DNA from: Lactarius indigo
Lineage: Eukaryota; Basidiomycota; Agaricomycetes; Russulales; Russulaceae
Length of the DNA: 64,000 nt
Direction: 5' to 3'
Assembly (NCBI GenBank): GCA_025766275.1
Contig: JAFKAC010000071.1
Coordinates: 1 to 64,000, forward strand
The position numbers and the translations under genes are program-made. The notes below the pieces were generated by a model, which saw only the letters and a program-made list of their open reading frames with translations, did no database searches and was not told the origin of the DNA. Positions 31,001 to 40,730 of this stretch are shown here, in pieces. The number at the start of each line of letters is the position of its first letter. Position 1 is the first letter of the stretch.

Positions 31001-32348
31001 TAAGGGATTCACGCAGATCCCTGGCATAGATTTTGATGAAACCTTCTCTCCCGTCGCACGATTTGAGTCGCTACGTTTACTTCTGGCGTTGGCCGCGCTA
31101 GAGGACTGGCACATCCATCAGATGGATGTCAAGTCTGCTTTTCTCAATGGCGTGCTTGATGAGGAGATTTACATGGAGCAGCCACAAGGTTTCACTGTCA
31201 CTGGCTCTGAGACGAAGGTGTGTCGCCTGGTTAAGGCGATCTATGGTCTCAAACAGGCCTCCCGCGCATGGAACTTGCAATTCCATGGAGTGCTCACTGC
31301 ACTCAGCTTTAAGCGGACGTTTGCTGATGCTGGCATATATGTGATGCCTCAACGGGAGGGGTATGATCCACTCTTCGTTATTGTCTACGTTGACGACATC
31401 ACTATACTGGGTCCCTCGTTGAGTGGAATTAAACGTTTGAAGTCAGACTTGTCTGAACGCTATGAGATGACAGATCTCGGGGAGATAGAGTCTTATCTTG
31501 GTATGCGCATTGTGCGCGACCGCTCCCTTAGACGCATCGAAATAGATCAGTCTGGCTACATCAAGGATGTCCTTGAACGCTTTGGCATGTCTGATGCCAC
31601 ACCACACAACACACCCTTGCCCGCTGGTGCTGACGAGCACCTGGTTAAATATACGTCGCAGGCAACTGCCTCAGATATTTCCCACTACCAATCTCTTATT
31701 GGGAGTCTGCTTTACGTGCAGATTGGCACTAGGCCAGATATCTCCTTCGCTGTGTCACGTCTGGCGCAGTACGCAGCGAATCCCTCACCACAACATCTGC
31801 GACTTGCGCAGTATGTCCTGTCCTACTTAGTGGGAACTATGGATATGCGTATTGTCTATGATGGCGCCAATGGCGATGGCCTTCATGGCTACACTGATTC
31901 CAGTCTGGCTGATCAGACTGATGACCGCCACTCCACCTCTGGTTATGTGTTCTTACTAGCTAACGGTGCAATAAGCTGGTCTTCGCGCAAGCAAAAGACT
32001 GTTGCCCAAAACACAACGGAAGCAGAATACATGGCCATGACTGACGCGGCTAACCAGGCTGCGTGGTATCAGAGCTTCCTCACGGAACTCGGGTACGAGG
32101 TCGACGACCCCATCCCATTACATGGTGACAATAAGGGTGCCATTGACTTGGCCTTGAACCCTGTCACTGGGAGACGGTCTAAGCACATTGCCATACGGCA
32201 TCATGTCATTCGGGAGTACATCGAAAAGGGGACCATCACCCTCATTAGAACTCCTACTGTAGATATGGTCGCGGACGGCTTCACAAAGTCACTACCGCGT
32301 GTCCTGCTGCAGAAGCACAATGATGACATGGGACTTGTGTGTACTTAG
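28038..32348 (+). CDS. Copia Gag-Pol polyprotein, intact
   Basis: A single ATG-initiated ORF of 1436 codons. Domains by approximate residue: Gag (1-255; FDGTHWNEWSGTIEAIL); CCHC knuckle CHYCNKKGHIKPDC (about 262); aspartic protease MMDSGATHHIT (about 335); integrase zinc finger WHQCMGH...CRGCEMGK (about 466-505); and integrase core with the catalytic residues in VHSDLAG (about 528), LHSDRGGEY (about 592) and NGKAERFNR (about 629). A Pro-rich linker (about 760-890) precedes RT (WVFKLKADGRYRARLVAKGF, active site VYVDDI at about 1117) and RNase H (GYTDSSLAD at about 1284, TEAEYMA). All catalytic motifs look intact. There is no frameshift between Gag and Pol, so Gag excess must come from another mechanism. 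Translation stops 19 bases before the 3' LTR, with a GGGGAGA polypurine tract between. Confidence 0.97.
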   Translation: MSSRAPSPTGAAAGATATAGGSTLPPTGSSPSARISAAYGATFGMPSGIRLEQFDGTHWNEWSGTIEAILTLHEAEDVFTLHHGPVDVPQDEWDSVQCRAKAYLRLYLKPDVYSLVADNAAYPTFKAKWDKLRDVYAGASGSTTIFNLWIQLTQARLDDSAPMATQLAKLNELRVALSNAQMGVTDTQFSLILLHALPPSYEVLASTILASGAPSALKHAEIIARIVSEEARRAGPSGSSLNKVAPVKLTGKKGKKDHSGLTCHYCNKKGHIKPDCRKRKKDEADAKEKEKAGNKAANSHVLVPTTASITEVVEPKIDWASESIGVALYAASRVRWMMDSGATHHITPHRSDFKDYTPTKGTVRLGDKSTIDQVGVGSVVFTTSQGISITLSNVLHLPQVKTRFLSTRALAQKGAEIAFDSGSFKISVNQKCVAKGYLEDNLYWLDAASVGLNAHTKSSAATLDIWHQCMGHISSAALKAHGPSATTGMDIDSSTTAHTVCRGCEMGKSTRQPFSASSTKRTTRQFEIVHSDLAGPMQTQSLQGSTYTATFIDDHTKFTVVHFLKSKDQFAKSLQMYLAWGETQSGHKLRALHSDRGGEYMSSVTQDILKQKGIEHHLTMPGSPQSNGKAERFNRTIMDKAMSMLHTAGMSKGFWEHAVCAAVHIYNRSPVRGLKWRTPYELWHSGKVPDVSHLRVFGCKGYMHVPADKRRKLDAKAIEVTLIGFEPESKGYKLWDRSTRSVRVSRDVTFDESSFPSLQGVETHPTPSPPMVPSTTVTAVPHPPALPPMRAPSPVHSSSSEEEDVEKLLDPPQVQPRPTTPPPALPAPPTTPKREQITPTSPPPRPSATRIMRHVPPPSPEMPGGFEDRAQRSQLLREMDNAPRRSARAPVPNPRYFNADNAAWRGRRLGYAELLAAAFVGRDPATYAEAMRSAAADEWTKACQYEMDALAKNGTWELVDLPPNRKAVKSKWVFKLKADGRYRARLVAKGFTQIPGIDFDETFSPVARFESLRLLLALAALEDWHIHQMDVKSAFLNGVLDEEIYMEQPQGFTVTGSETKVCRLVKAIYGLKQASRAWNLQFHGVLTALSFKRTFADAGIYVMPQREGYDPLFVIVYVDDITILGPSLSGIKRLKSDLSERYEMTDLGEIESYLGMRIVRDRSLRRIEIDQSGYIKDVLERFGMSDATPHNTPLPAGADEHLVKYTSQATASDISHYQSLIGSLLYVQIGTRPDISFAVSRLAQYAANPSPQHLRLAQYVLSYLVGTMDMRIVYDGANGDGLHGYTDSSLADQTDDRHSTSGYVFLLANGAISWSSRKQKTVAQNTTEAEYMAMTDAANQAAWYQSFLTELGYEVDDPIPLHGDNKGAIDLALNPVTGRRSKHIAIRHHVIREYIEKGTITLIRTPTVDMVADGFTKSLPRVLLQKHNDDMGLVCT

Positions 32349-32367
32349 ATTGTAGATCACGGGGAGA

Positions 32368-32984
32368 TGTTGATAAGTGACCCTTGCGCACTTAGCGGCT
32401 CATACGGACCGGACTTGCAGCATGGACTGCTGTAGATTAGATATACAAGACTTGTAGATTAGATACCTTTTGATCTGTACAATCTATTACTTATCGTTGC
32501 GTCACCTATGACATCATGTACTATGACATCATGTGGACTCCTCTGGACTTGTCATTGTACTACGTCTTTGTTCTTTCTTTGGATATATCTTTATTGTGAT
32601 GTCATTATGATATCACCTTGGTCTGGACACTTCTTGTTCTATACGCCTTGTTCTCCATATGCACACTCCTTTGTCCTGTTGTAGAACAATGCGCTCCTTG
32701 TACTCTGTGACCTATAGTTACTTTCCTTGTATTAGTGTCACGCCTCTGTACAGTATAAGTAGACTGCTTGTACGCCCTGGTCCACATCAGTTCTCTCACT
32801 GCTGTGTGCCAGGTATGTCTCTTCCACCATAATACTATTATCAGTTCTCTCACTGCTGTGTGCCAGACAACCTCTGCTTCACTCTGCTTGACTTCACCCC
32901 TGTTGCTGCCCTTCAGCCACTTCTGATATCTCACCACAGTCTTCTTGTCACTGTGAGTATCATCTTCATGTGTGCTGTTCATCA
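32368..32984 (+). repeat. Copia 3' LTR
   Basis: 617 bp, identical by eye to 27128-27744, preceded by the purine tract GGGGAGA and followed by the target duplication GCGTC. Confidence 0.95.
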
Positions 32985-33415
32985 GCGTCGCACGTCCAAA
33001 TTATCGGAGGGGCAGACCCCCTCATACTAGGAGTTATACCGGGCTCGCCGCATGTATACGGTAAGCCCTTCTACGCCGAACCCCACGTATCCGCCGCGCT
33101 TCACCCCACGTACCCCCACGAAGACTTTGTCGTCTTTGAGGCGGACAAAATCACCGACCGGGCTCTCAACCGCATCAACGACGAGTCGCTCACGGCGGAG
33201 GTCACGCGTTTCCGCGCCGCCAGCTACAAGCTCGACCGTCTCCGTGCCCGAGTTAGCCAGCTCCGTGCCATGATCGAGTGTGCGCAGGACGACAGGCGCG
33301 ACTCCATCTACCGACTAGAGCGCGCAACCGCGTTGGAGCGTATCGCGGACGAACAGCGCGACTGGCTGGCGAGGGACTTTCGGTGAGTCGGGGCCTCACG
33401 CTGAAAGGGAGGTGA

Positions 33416-33952
33416 TGTCACGTTTCTGCATCTTGACTGGGTAGTATGACTCGAGAACCCTTACTGTACCGGTTGTTGCTACGGCGGTAAGGTATATTAG
33501 TGACGGACTTATCTACGACAGCGCGGTGATACAGTAGCACGATAGGAGATACGGTACTGATAGCTGACTGAGGACAGACGCCACCAATACTAGTACTAGT
33601 AGTATTAGGGTTGGAGGTACTTACGCGACACGTTGGACGCTACATACGATGACTCATAGCAGCGCTTGAAAGCCTGCTTGACTTGTATTTAATCTGTCTT
33701 GTGAAGACCAAGATACACCATCTTGGTCTTCTTGAATCGCCACTTGTGTTCTTCTCTCTCTTTCTTCACTTCTATCGGAAGTCATCCGAACCCCCTTTTG
33801 TAACTAAGATATTCGACTTGCCGGTGTACCTCCGTGTATTCACTAAGGCGAGGGTTTGGACCTCCGTGTCTTCAAGCCAGCAGACCTGCACTTTGCTAAG
33901 TTGTTATTGCCTTCTCGCGCTCAAGTCGAGCTAACGTCGTGGCGACGTTACA
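33416..33952 (+). repeat. G3 3' LTR
   Basis: 537 bp, TGTCACG...GTTACA, preceded by the purine tract GAAAGGGAGGTGA and followed by the duplication ATGGT (33953-33957). Its 12 differences from the 5' LTR are all CpG transitions. Its likely cap-site block is at about 33720-33730. Confidence 0.94.
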
Positions 33953-34339
33953 ATGGTGGTGGTTGGAGAGAAAGGAGGGCGCCATACAGGCGCGAAGGAG
34001 GCCCTTGACAAGTTCTATGAAAGCATGCCCTGCCATATTGCTGCTCTGAAGGAGGCACAAGGTCACCATACCAAATACTAATACTCGGTAAGTGTCTCTC
34101 TTTTTTGTTCTTTGGTGGTGCTCATGTCTTTCCGAAGTAGGGGCCATGTTCAAAAGAACTGCACACGCATTTTTCCATAGATTACTTCTCATACATCCCA
34201 CACTTATTTTAAAGCCTCAAAACACTCATTTTCACATTCTAGACTCAAATAGCTACCAATTGAACCCTAATACATGGAACATTTACTGAGTTTTCGAAAA
34301 ACGGTGGGCATTGAGATTTGTTTGCACATGTTGTGCAAT
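33953..34339 (+). other. LINE-A 5' end and an orphan exon-like piece
   Basis: The first 25-30 bases are the 5' extremity of LINE-A (minus strand CCTCCTTTCTCTCC and ACCACCACCAT, resembling the LINE-C start at 44757). Beyond about 33985 the plus strand reads GAKEALDKFYESMP and AALKEAQGHHTKY, followed by TAATACTCGGTAAGTG, which includes a good 5' splice-site match (GTAAGT). I do not recognise this protein piece; it may be an exon of an older host or transposon gene that LINE-A entered. 34100-34339 shows AT-rich sequence without a recognisable feature and leads into the truncated G5 element. Confidence 0.4.
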
Positions 34340-36242
34340 ACTTTTGATCGCCACTGTAGCCACATCACATCCAACACTGGCCCAACCAGATCTAGCCAAA
34401 CCTTTTGTTCTACAAGTGGACACATCCAAATTTGCTACTGGCACCATCCTAGCTCAACCCAACTATTGCAAAAAGCCACAAGTTGTAGGATATTTTTCCC
34501 AATCGATCACAGCACCCGAATGAAACTACGACATGTATGATTGTGAACTTCTCGGTCTTGTTAGAGGCCTCAAACACTGGCGCCACTTATTAGTAGCTGC
34601 CCAACACCCAGTTCTAGTCCTAACAGATCATGCGAATCTCTTACACTACCATCACCCACAGCATATCACCCACAGAGTGGTACGACTTGTCAATGTCCTT
34701 GCTGATTATAACTTACAACTAAAACACGTGCCTGGTGCCTCTCTTCACACTGATGCACTCTCTTGACACCCCAATCTGTGCCCGGAGGGACCAGACAATG
34801 AGAACGTTGTGGTGTTACCTCCACACCTCTTTGTCCATACTTTACACCTCTCCAACCTCAAAGACCGGTGCCGTGCTGCCCAGCTATCCCAACAGCCTTA
34901 CCTTGAACAGTTAGCAGCCCAAGGTACAATCCATGACACTGATCATGTCTACTATCATGGTACTGCCATTGTCATTGTGGAAAATGCTGCCCTTAAGAAG
35001 GGGGTGATTTGTCTATTTCATGACTCCATAATGACGGGACACCCAGGACAAAAGAAAACACTAGCCGCCATAGTCAACCATTGCTGGTGGCCCAAGATGA
35101 ACCAAGATGTCATTGAATATGTCCAAGGATGCAACATCTGCCAAACTACCAAAAACCAACCGTCTAGACCTAAACCACCACTACAACCAATCTTTGCAGA
35201 TCCTACAGCACTTCCGTTTACCATGGTCGCTGTCAATTTTATCACTAAATTACCCCTTTCCTGAGGTTATGACACCATCTTGACCATAACCAATCAAGCT
35301 TGCTCAAAAGCAAGCATCTTCATCCCATGTCAAGAAAAGATCAATGCCATAGGGGTAGCCAGCAAATACCTCAAATATGTAGTACCCCACTACAGACTAC
35401 CACGCAAGGTTATCTCAGATTGGGACCCCAGGTTCACTGCAGCAGCCATGAAAAACCTCTGTGCCACCCTGCAAGTAGAACAAAACATTAGTACAGCTTA
35501 TCACCCTAGAACTGACAGTCAGTCTGAACGCACAAACCAACGTCTTGAACAATTCCTCTGAATCTATGTGAACTATCAACAAACTGACTGGAGCAACTAG
35601 CTTCCCATCACTCAATACACTTTGAACAGCTGGCTGTCTGAAACAACGAAACAAAGTCCCCACAAAGTCATACTAGGATATGTTCTGGCCATACATCAAC
35701 CTACCAGAACCACAACAAACTTGGCAATGGCCACCCAACGATTAGACACGCTACAATGAGCGTGAGCAGCAGCTAGAGCCACCCTAAGAGCCAGCCAAGA
35801 GAAGTGGGTTACTGAAACAAAATTCACTCCCTACTGACTAGGGCAATCTGTCTGGCTTGATAGCACTAACCTCCACACAACCCACCCCACGGCCAAACTG
35901 GCCCCAAAAAGATATGGGCCTTTTCAGATAACCACCGTCCTCTCACCTGCTGTCTATCAATTACAGATTCCAAGTACTTGGAAAATACACAACGTGTTTC
36001 ATGCAGCACTCCTCTCCCCCTTTACCCAAACTCCAATCCATGGACCTTCTTTCTTGAAACCACCTCCGGAACTAATAGAAGGCAAAGAAGAATGGGAGGT
36101 AGCCGATATCTTGGATGAACGAAAGCACCGCAAAAAGACACAGTATCTAATCCGCTGGAAAGGCTACTCGGCAGCTGATGACAGCTGGGAACCCAAGGAA
36201 AACATACATGCTCCAGAGCTTCTACAAAGGTATGAAGAATGA
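34340..36242 (+). pseudogene. G5 pol remnant: RNase H, integrase, chromodomain
   Basis: A gypsy Pol fragment starting in the RT/RNase H junction (PTLAQPDLAKPFVLQVDTSK), followed by YDMYDCELLGLVRGLKHWRH and the integrase zinc finger (TGHPGQKKT...CNICQTTK). Then come the integrase core (VNFITKLPLS, KVISDWDPRFTAA, TDSQSERTNQRLEQF) and a chromodomain (WEVADILDERKHR, TQYLIRWKGYSAADDSWEP). It belongs to a third lineage, distinct from G1 and from G2/G3/G6. At least six stops interrupt it; most are TGA where Arg is expected (APE*NYD, ALS*HPN, PLS*GYD, QFL*IYV, TPY*LGQ), and one TAG replaces Trp. Everything upstream, including gag, protease, most of RT and the 5' LTR, is missing. Confidence 0.88.
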
Positions 36243-36278
36243 TGAAATCAAGAGCATAACATCAACAACATCTCTCTC

Positions 36279-37780
36279 ATGCCACCTCGTCACCCACCCC
36301 AATATCCTCACATTGCAGCTAGTGAACTCCCTGTTGACATTGTCACCCGCATTGAACGAGAAGTCAAAGAATGGGCGCAAGTCGGACGACACTACAACAC
36401 TCGACGCAACTCCCCAAATTCATGCAAAGACATGTTCAGGTACAGCACCTATTGGCAAGCAGACAGGACTCACTGCTACGCGTCCCAAGCCCATGAGCGA
36501 TGCCAGCAACACCTGAGAAGAGAGGCAGCAGAAATCATTGTTCAAGGAGAAGAACCGGAAGACAATGAAGTCATCTACAAGCAGTACTTCCAAGATAACC
36601 CCCTTCCCGATGAACCCCAACCTGCTCAACAAAACCAATGTCTTCATCCCAGTCAAGACTGGAGGATGCAACCACCCAACCATCCCTACCAGATTGAGAT
36701 ACCAGCAGCCAATGGGACCTACCACAATGCACCGTACATACGATTCCTTGTAGATCAACACGACAAACCAGTCATCATGGGAGCGGACAGACAATGACAA
36801 CCTCAATACTTCGCTACACTCTGCGCAGTTCCACAGCCTGACAATCTCCGCAACAAAGCATTGGACAGCAAACAAGATCTCTTCTCTGCACATCACACTG
36901 CATGACACCATGTAGACCACACCCTCATGACTCTAGCTGACCCTGGAGCATGCACCAAGATACATTGATTGTGCAAGTCTGAAGGGGAAAGAGATCACCT
37001 CATCCAATGAATGAGGGAAACAGAAAGGGCCTGGAGCAAATGGGCAGTTTGTGCCAACAAGATCAATCAATGTATTAAACTGGCCAATATAGTGTCTCAT
37101 ATATTCGAACATCTTCCTCATCCACTACCCACCACCCTCATCCAGTATGCTCTACCTCTTCCTCAAGTCAACCCCCAACTCTGGCACCACCACAACTACA
37201 CACATACCGACCCAGTCCCACTCCTGGTGCCACCCTGACCTATGGCCCGTTCATATGCCAAAGCTGTGCATGTCGCCCAACATCTCAAGTATCCACAACT
37301 CCATGATGAAGAAAACTGAGGGTCGATGGAACCTACCTTTTCTCCTACTACCCGACAGCAGCAAATCTGACGGTCTGATCAAGAACGATGCACCCAAGGC
37401 ATCCCACCCAACGGAATGCCTCCTTGTACATGGTGCGGCCAGCTCGATCACCTCGCTTTTGAGTGTCACCAGCTGCACACTTGGTGCCTTGACCGGCATA
37501 TTTGCCTCATCAATTGAGCCCACACCCATGTACTCACTCATTGCACCTGGCTCATGCTAGCTGGATGAGCCATTGATCGGGAGCGTGCTACACAAAGCCT
37601 CAATCAACACCACCATTCTTCTCACCCCTATGCCCGATGCAAGGCCTGAGAAGCTGCCAAACGCCACAATCACAAACTTGAAGATCATGTGTTCACAATG
37701 GATGACATCTTTGACATCAATTATGAAGTCAAAGATTGTGGAGATTAATCAACAGGACGTCGAACCAAGAAAGGGGGCTA
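36279..37780 (+). pseudogene. G5 ORF3, zinc-knuckle accessory protein remnant
   Basis: One frame can be followed from an ATG at 36279 to the polypurine tract, broken by about a dozen stops, mostly TGA in place of expected CGA (DRQ*QPQ, HTA*HHV, KIH*LCK, LIQ*MRE, VPP*PMA). It shares with the other ORF3 proteins the segment HPYQIEIPAANGTYHNAPYI followed by PVIMGADRQ, here against PLQIPLPDGGSNTAKYI in G1. A knuckle near the C-terminus (about 37420-37530), CTWCGQLDHLAFEC, followed by Cys/His pairs resembles the tandem knuckles of G1 ORF3. It overlaps no Pol frame and lies 36 bases after Pol. Confidence 0.68.
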
Positions 37781-38178
37781 TGTCACACCTCCATGACAAC
37801 ATGGTCACGCTCAAGGATTTGGATTCCATCTGCTCTTTCTCTTTGTATAACAGAAGTCCTGCCAGCTCACAGGTTTGATGACTTGTAGTATGCCAACTCA
37901 CTGTATGCCAGCTCACGGTTTGCCAGCTCACGTATGTTAGAAAATAGCTTAGAAAAACCCAGTCTTGTAGGAGTATAAGTAGAGGCTTGTAACAACATAG
38001 ATACTTGTCTACTCTTCATTTGAATCCAGCTACTTGTTTCACTTCCTTCACTTGCCCTGCAAGTTCCCAACCCTCTTCTCACTAAGCCCGAATCCTTGCC
38101 AGCAGAGCTCCCAAACTTCTCCCAACAGAAGTTCTCATTTGAAGCCAAGAAGGTTGATGGCCCAGCTGAGCCATAACA
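37781..38178 (+). repeat. G5 3' LTR
   Basis: A 398-bp block TGTCACACC...CCATAACA, immediately after the purine tract AGAAAGGGGGCTA. It contains GAGTATAAGTAG (about 37972) as a TATA box. Several imperfect copies of GCCAGCTCAC occur at about 37860-37932. No 5' partner is present in the window, so borders rest on TG/CA ends and on resumption of LINE-B coding sequence at 38179. Confidence 0.65.
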
Positions 38179-38382
38179 AAGGCTGCGACAGCAGAATGCA
38201 TGGCAAAGTACTGGGAGACCCTGTGGGCCACCACAAAATGCAACACAGACACTGATCATTGTGAGGAGCAGGCAATTGCCGCCCTCAAAAACAAGAAGAA
38301 GAAGGGGCCCAAGTCTAAAACTGTGGCCCAACAACTCAATGTGCAGCATGGCCAATCGCCCATGCCTCTGTCTGGGACTAAG

Positions 38383-38963
38383 TGTTACGCCCTAGCAGGG
38401 GCGTGGGTCCTAAAGGTGTCTAATCACACAAGTATCAAGCAAAGACTTCTATTGTCTTATTGCTATGAAATACAAGTGGCGAAAGTGTGGCACAGGGTGC
38501 AGCACTACTCTGTAATGTAGGACTCCTTCGTCCGAAGTGTCTGACACTTCTCTACACTTGATCTTGCTAGTGCACAGAGTATAACAGGTGTGACGCGTTG
38601 ATATAGTTCAACTGCAAAGACTTCAAAGTGTCCTGGTTAGGGACTGAGGTAGGGGATGCACAAGAAGAGGGGAATAAGGCGAAGTCACACCAAAGTACGG
38701 AGGCAAGGTTGCTAGATTGCAAACGAAGCCAAGTCTGGCTTCCTATGGTCTATGGTACAGGTTTATATAGGACAGGGTTCCAAACAACATGAACACAAGT
38801 CCACACAATATCAAAGAGACTAAACAGAGCAAGCAGGAGTTCGGATCAAAAGAAACAACGCCACTAGTAATAGTAGCTCCTTTGGTAACAAGGTATAGTA
38901 CAGAAGGGGAAAGGCAGGGTGGAGACATACTGTGACTGAGGTCCGAAGCGTCGGATCATAACA
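38383..38963. repeat. Solo LTR in LINE-B
   Basis: A 581-bp block TGTTACGCC...CATAACA flanked by a perfect duplication CTAAG (38378-38382 and 38964-38968). The left end (TGTTACGCCCTAGCAGGGGCG) is close to the G1 LTR end (TGTAACGCCACTACAGGGGC), and size is nearly equal (582), so it is a relative of G1. A plus-strand TTTATATAG occurs at about 38762. Orientation is not certain because both ends are similar palindromes. Confidence 0.88.
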
Positions 38964-39698
38964 CTAAGTGTACCAGCAATGGCTTGCCCTGCCCCACCTC
39001 CTCTGATTTGTCTGCAGCACTGGCTGTGACATTTGTTCCTGAGGAAACTGACATGCCAATGATGATTGCTGAGCCAGCTCAGCCCATGGAAGAAGGTGTT
39101 GTCACCACTTCTGTGGCTGCTGTGGTGCTCACTGTTATGTGCTCACTGTTATAGACCAGGCCTATGACCCTGGATATACTAGTTCAGTGGAGGACCTCTA
39201 CTTGGTACCTGCAAAGGCACCTGCTGGTGAGGCTCCCTCAGCTCCACTCATGACTGATTGACCAGAAATGGTCTGTTCCTTGCAGATCAATGAGGGTATG
39301 GTGGCTTTGCACTCCATGGGTAGCTCCATGCACAATCCTGCAAATGCCATGGAGGACAACCCCTCCATCCCTCGAGGCCAGGACAGAGCAGTTGATGATG
39401 GGCCACTCGATTTGGAGGTGCACATTATTGCTGCTGTCCATGAGTTGTTGGCCCCTCTCACTGTGTGCATGGAACACTTGGCAGATACCATCTGCTTGGT
39501 GGACCTTCATACTTGCCCAGGGCCACACCCTCTTCCAGTGAAACCCACTGACCTCTGTGCTGTACTGAAGGAGCCCTTTATCCCATCCCCTGAGGTGATG
39601 TGTGCAGATAGTCCCCCAATGCCTGCATTGGCCCCACTTGCCCCAGTGGACACCCCCACACCTGAGCCTGCACTGCAGGGAAAGGAGGGGGGCTTAAC

Positions 39699-40302
39699 TG
39701 ATGAACAGACACATAAGAACTATACTCACAGTGGACTGATAGTACTGTGGTGAGATATAGAGGGTGACTGGAAGCAGCACAGGGGTGTCAAGCAGAGTGA
39801 AGCAAAGTGGAAGTCTGGCACACAGAGCAGTGAGGAACTGATGATACATTAGAGAGGAGGAGACATACCTGGCACACAGAGCAGTGAGGAACTGATGTGG
39901 ACCAGGAGTGTACAAGCCTACTACTTATACTATACAGAGGAGTGACACTACTACAAGAGAAGTAACATAGGGTCACACAGTACAAGGGACATTGTTCTAC
40001 ATGTGGGACAAAGGAGTGTGCTAATGGAGAACAAGGAGCGCAAAACAAAGAGAGTCCAGACTAGGATGATATCATAGTGACATCACAATAAAGATAATGC
40101 TAGAAAGAGAACAAAGGAAAGAGTACAATGAAGAGTCCGGAGTAGTCCATATGATGTCATTGTACAGTGATGTCATAGAAGTCCTAGATTGTACAGATCA
40201 AATCAAATCTAATCTAAAGCGGTCCTAATTAATCTACAGCAGTCCATATCTGTAAGTCCGGTCCGTATGAGCCGCTAAGTGCGCAAGGGTCACTTATCAA
40301 CA
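39699..40302 (-). repeat. Solo copia LTR in LINE-B
   Basis: A 604-bp block that, read on the minus strand, begins TGTTGATAAGTGACCCTTGC and ends CTGTTCATCA, as the intact copia LTR does. It is flanked by a perfect duplication TTAAC (39694-39698 and 40303-40307). It keeps the doubled ACTGCTCTGTGTGCCAG motif with GTATGT after the first copy. Considerable divergence from 27128-27744 indicates an older insertion reduced by LTR recombination. Confidence 0.92.
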
Positions 40303-40730
40303 TTAACATCATCTTCCACCCCACCAAAGGCACCCCATTGCCAGAAACCTGCTAAGGGGACTGGCATGGGCTTGACTGTGCCCCTTTAGCAAGGGCATGA
40401 CTCTTTCCTGCTGCTCATCCCAATGGCTGCCCCCTCTGTCCTGAGTAGTGTTGCAGGAACTTGCAGCTTTTCCCAGCTTCAGCCAAGAGCTGCAGCTGGC
40501 TTGTACATAGCTGGATGTAGCTGAGCACAGACTTGAATCCACATTTGGATAGGTCTGTTCCAGCTCCACTCAGCAGCTCTGCTCAGCTCCAATTCAGCTT
40601 GCCAGGTGGCTAAACCACTATCCCTCTCAACTGACCAAGCAAAATCACAGAGCACCACATACTCAAGTCTCAGTTGTTTCAACTTGTTTGTAATCTATCT
40701 CTTTGTACAGTGTACACCAAGCCCTTCACG

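Larger units (their letters stand above)
27128..32984 (+). mobile_element. Intact Ty1/copia retrotransposon
   Basis: The 5857-bp element has two 617-bp LTRs (27128-27744 and 32368-32984) in which I see no difference, a perfect duplication GCGTC (27123-27127 and 32985-32989), and one uninterrupted 1436-codon ORF. It sits in ORF3 of G3 and is therefore younger than G3. Identical LTRs and an open ORF make it the best candidate for a mobile copy in the window. A diverged solo LTR of a related element is at 39699-40302. Confidence 0.96.
26397..33386 (+). pseudogene. G3 ORF3, split by the copia element
   Basis: The ORF begins with ATG at 26397 (MSHKHSSSTP), +1 relative to the Pol frame, and is open to 27127, where the copia element inserted at ...RDAS. 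It resumes after the duplicated GCGTC at 32985 (HVQIIGGADPLILGVIPGSP) and ends with TGA at 33384-33386, 29 bases before the 3' LTR. The total is about 376 codons. It contains the basic/Gln-rich helix ARLREMRERRQRWRQL, the domain shared by all three lineages and a C-terminal helical region (LDRLRARVSQLRAMIE). The first 570 bases are also open in the Pol frame. Function is unknown. Confidence 0.78.
20189..33952 (+). mobile_element. G3, chromodomain gypsy element with nested copia
   Basis: Two 537-bp LTRs and a perfect duplication ATGGT (20184-20188 and 33953-33957) define it. Without the copia insertion (27128-32984) it is about 7.9 kb. Gag is open; Pol has two single-base indels (near 25150 and 26085) and one TGA near its end; ORF3 is split only by the copia element. 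The two LTRs differ at 12 positions that I could find, every one a CpG/TpG or CpG/CpA transition. It inserted into the 5' leader of LINE-A. Confidence 0.95.
38179..40490 (+). pseudogene. LINE-B, ORF1 fragment
   Basis: Plus-strand fragments align with LINE-C ORF1 47800-48870. Examples are ADHREEQAIAALKQKKKQPK (here DHCEEQAIAALKNKKKKGPK), SPMPLSG, YDPGYTSSVEDLYL, LQINEGMVALHSMGSSMHNP and HPLPVKPTDL. Two solo LTRs interrupt it (38383-38963 and 39699-40302). After the second LTR the frame resumes with HPTKGTPLP (LINE-C: PPKAPCH) and homology fades near 40490. Both ends are lost within ORF1, so it is an internal fragment. 40491-40730 is a short AGCTC-rich stretch ahead of the kinase gene, with no feature I can name. 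Confidence 0.8.
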
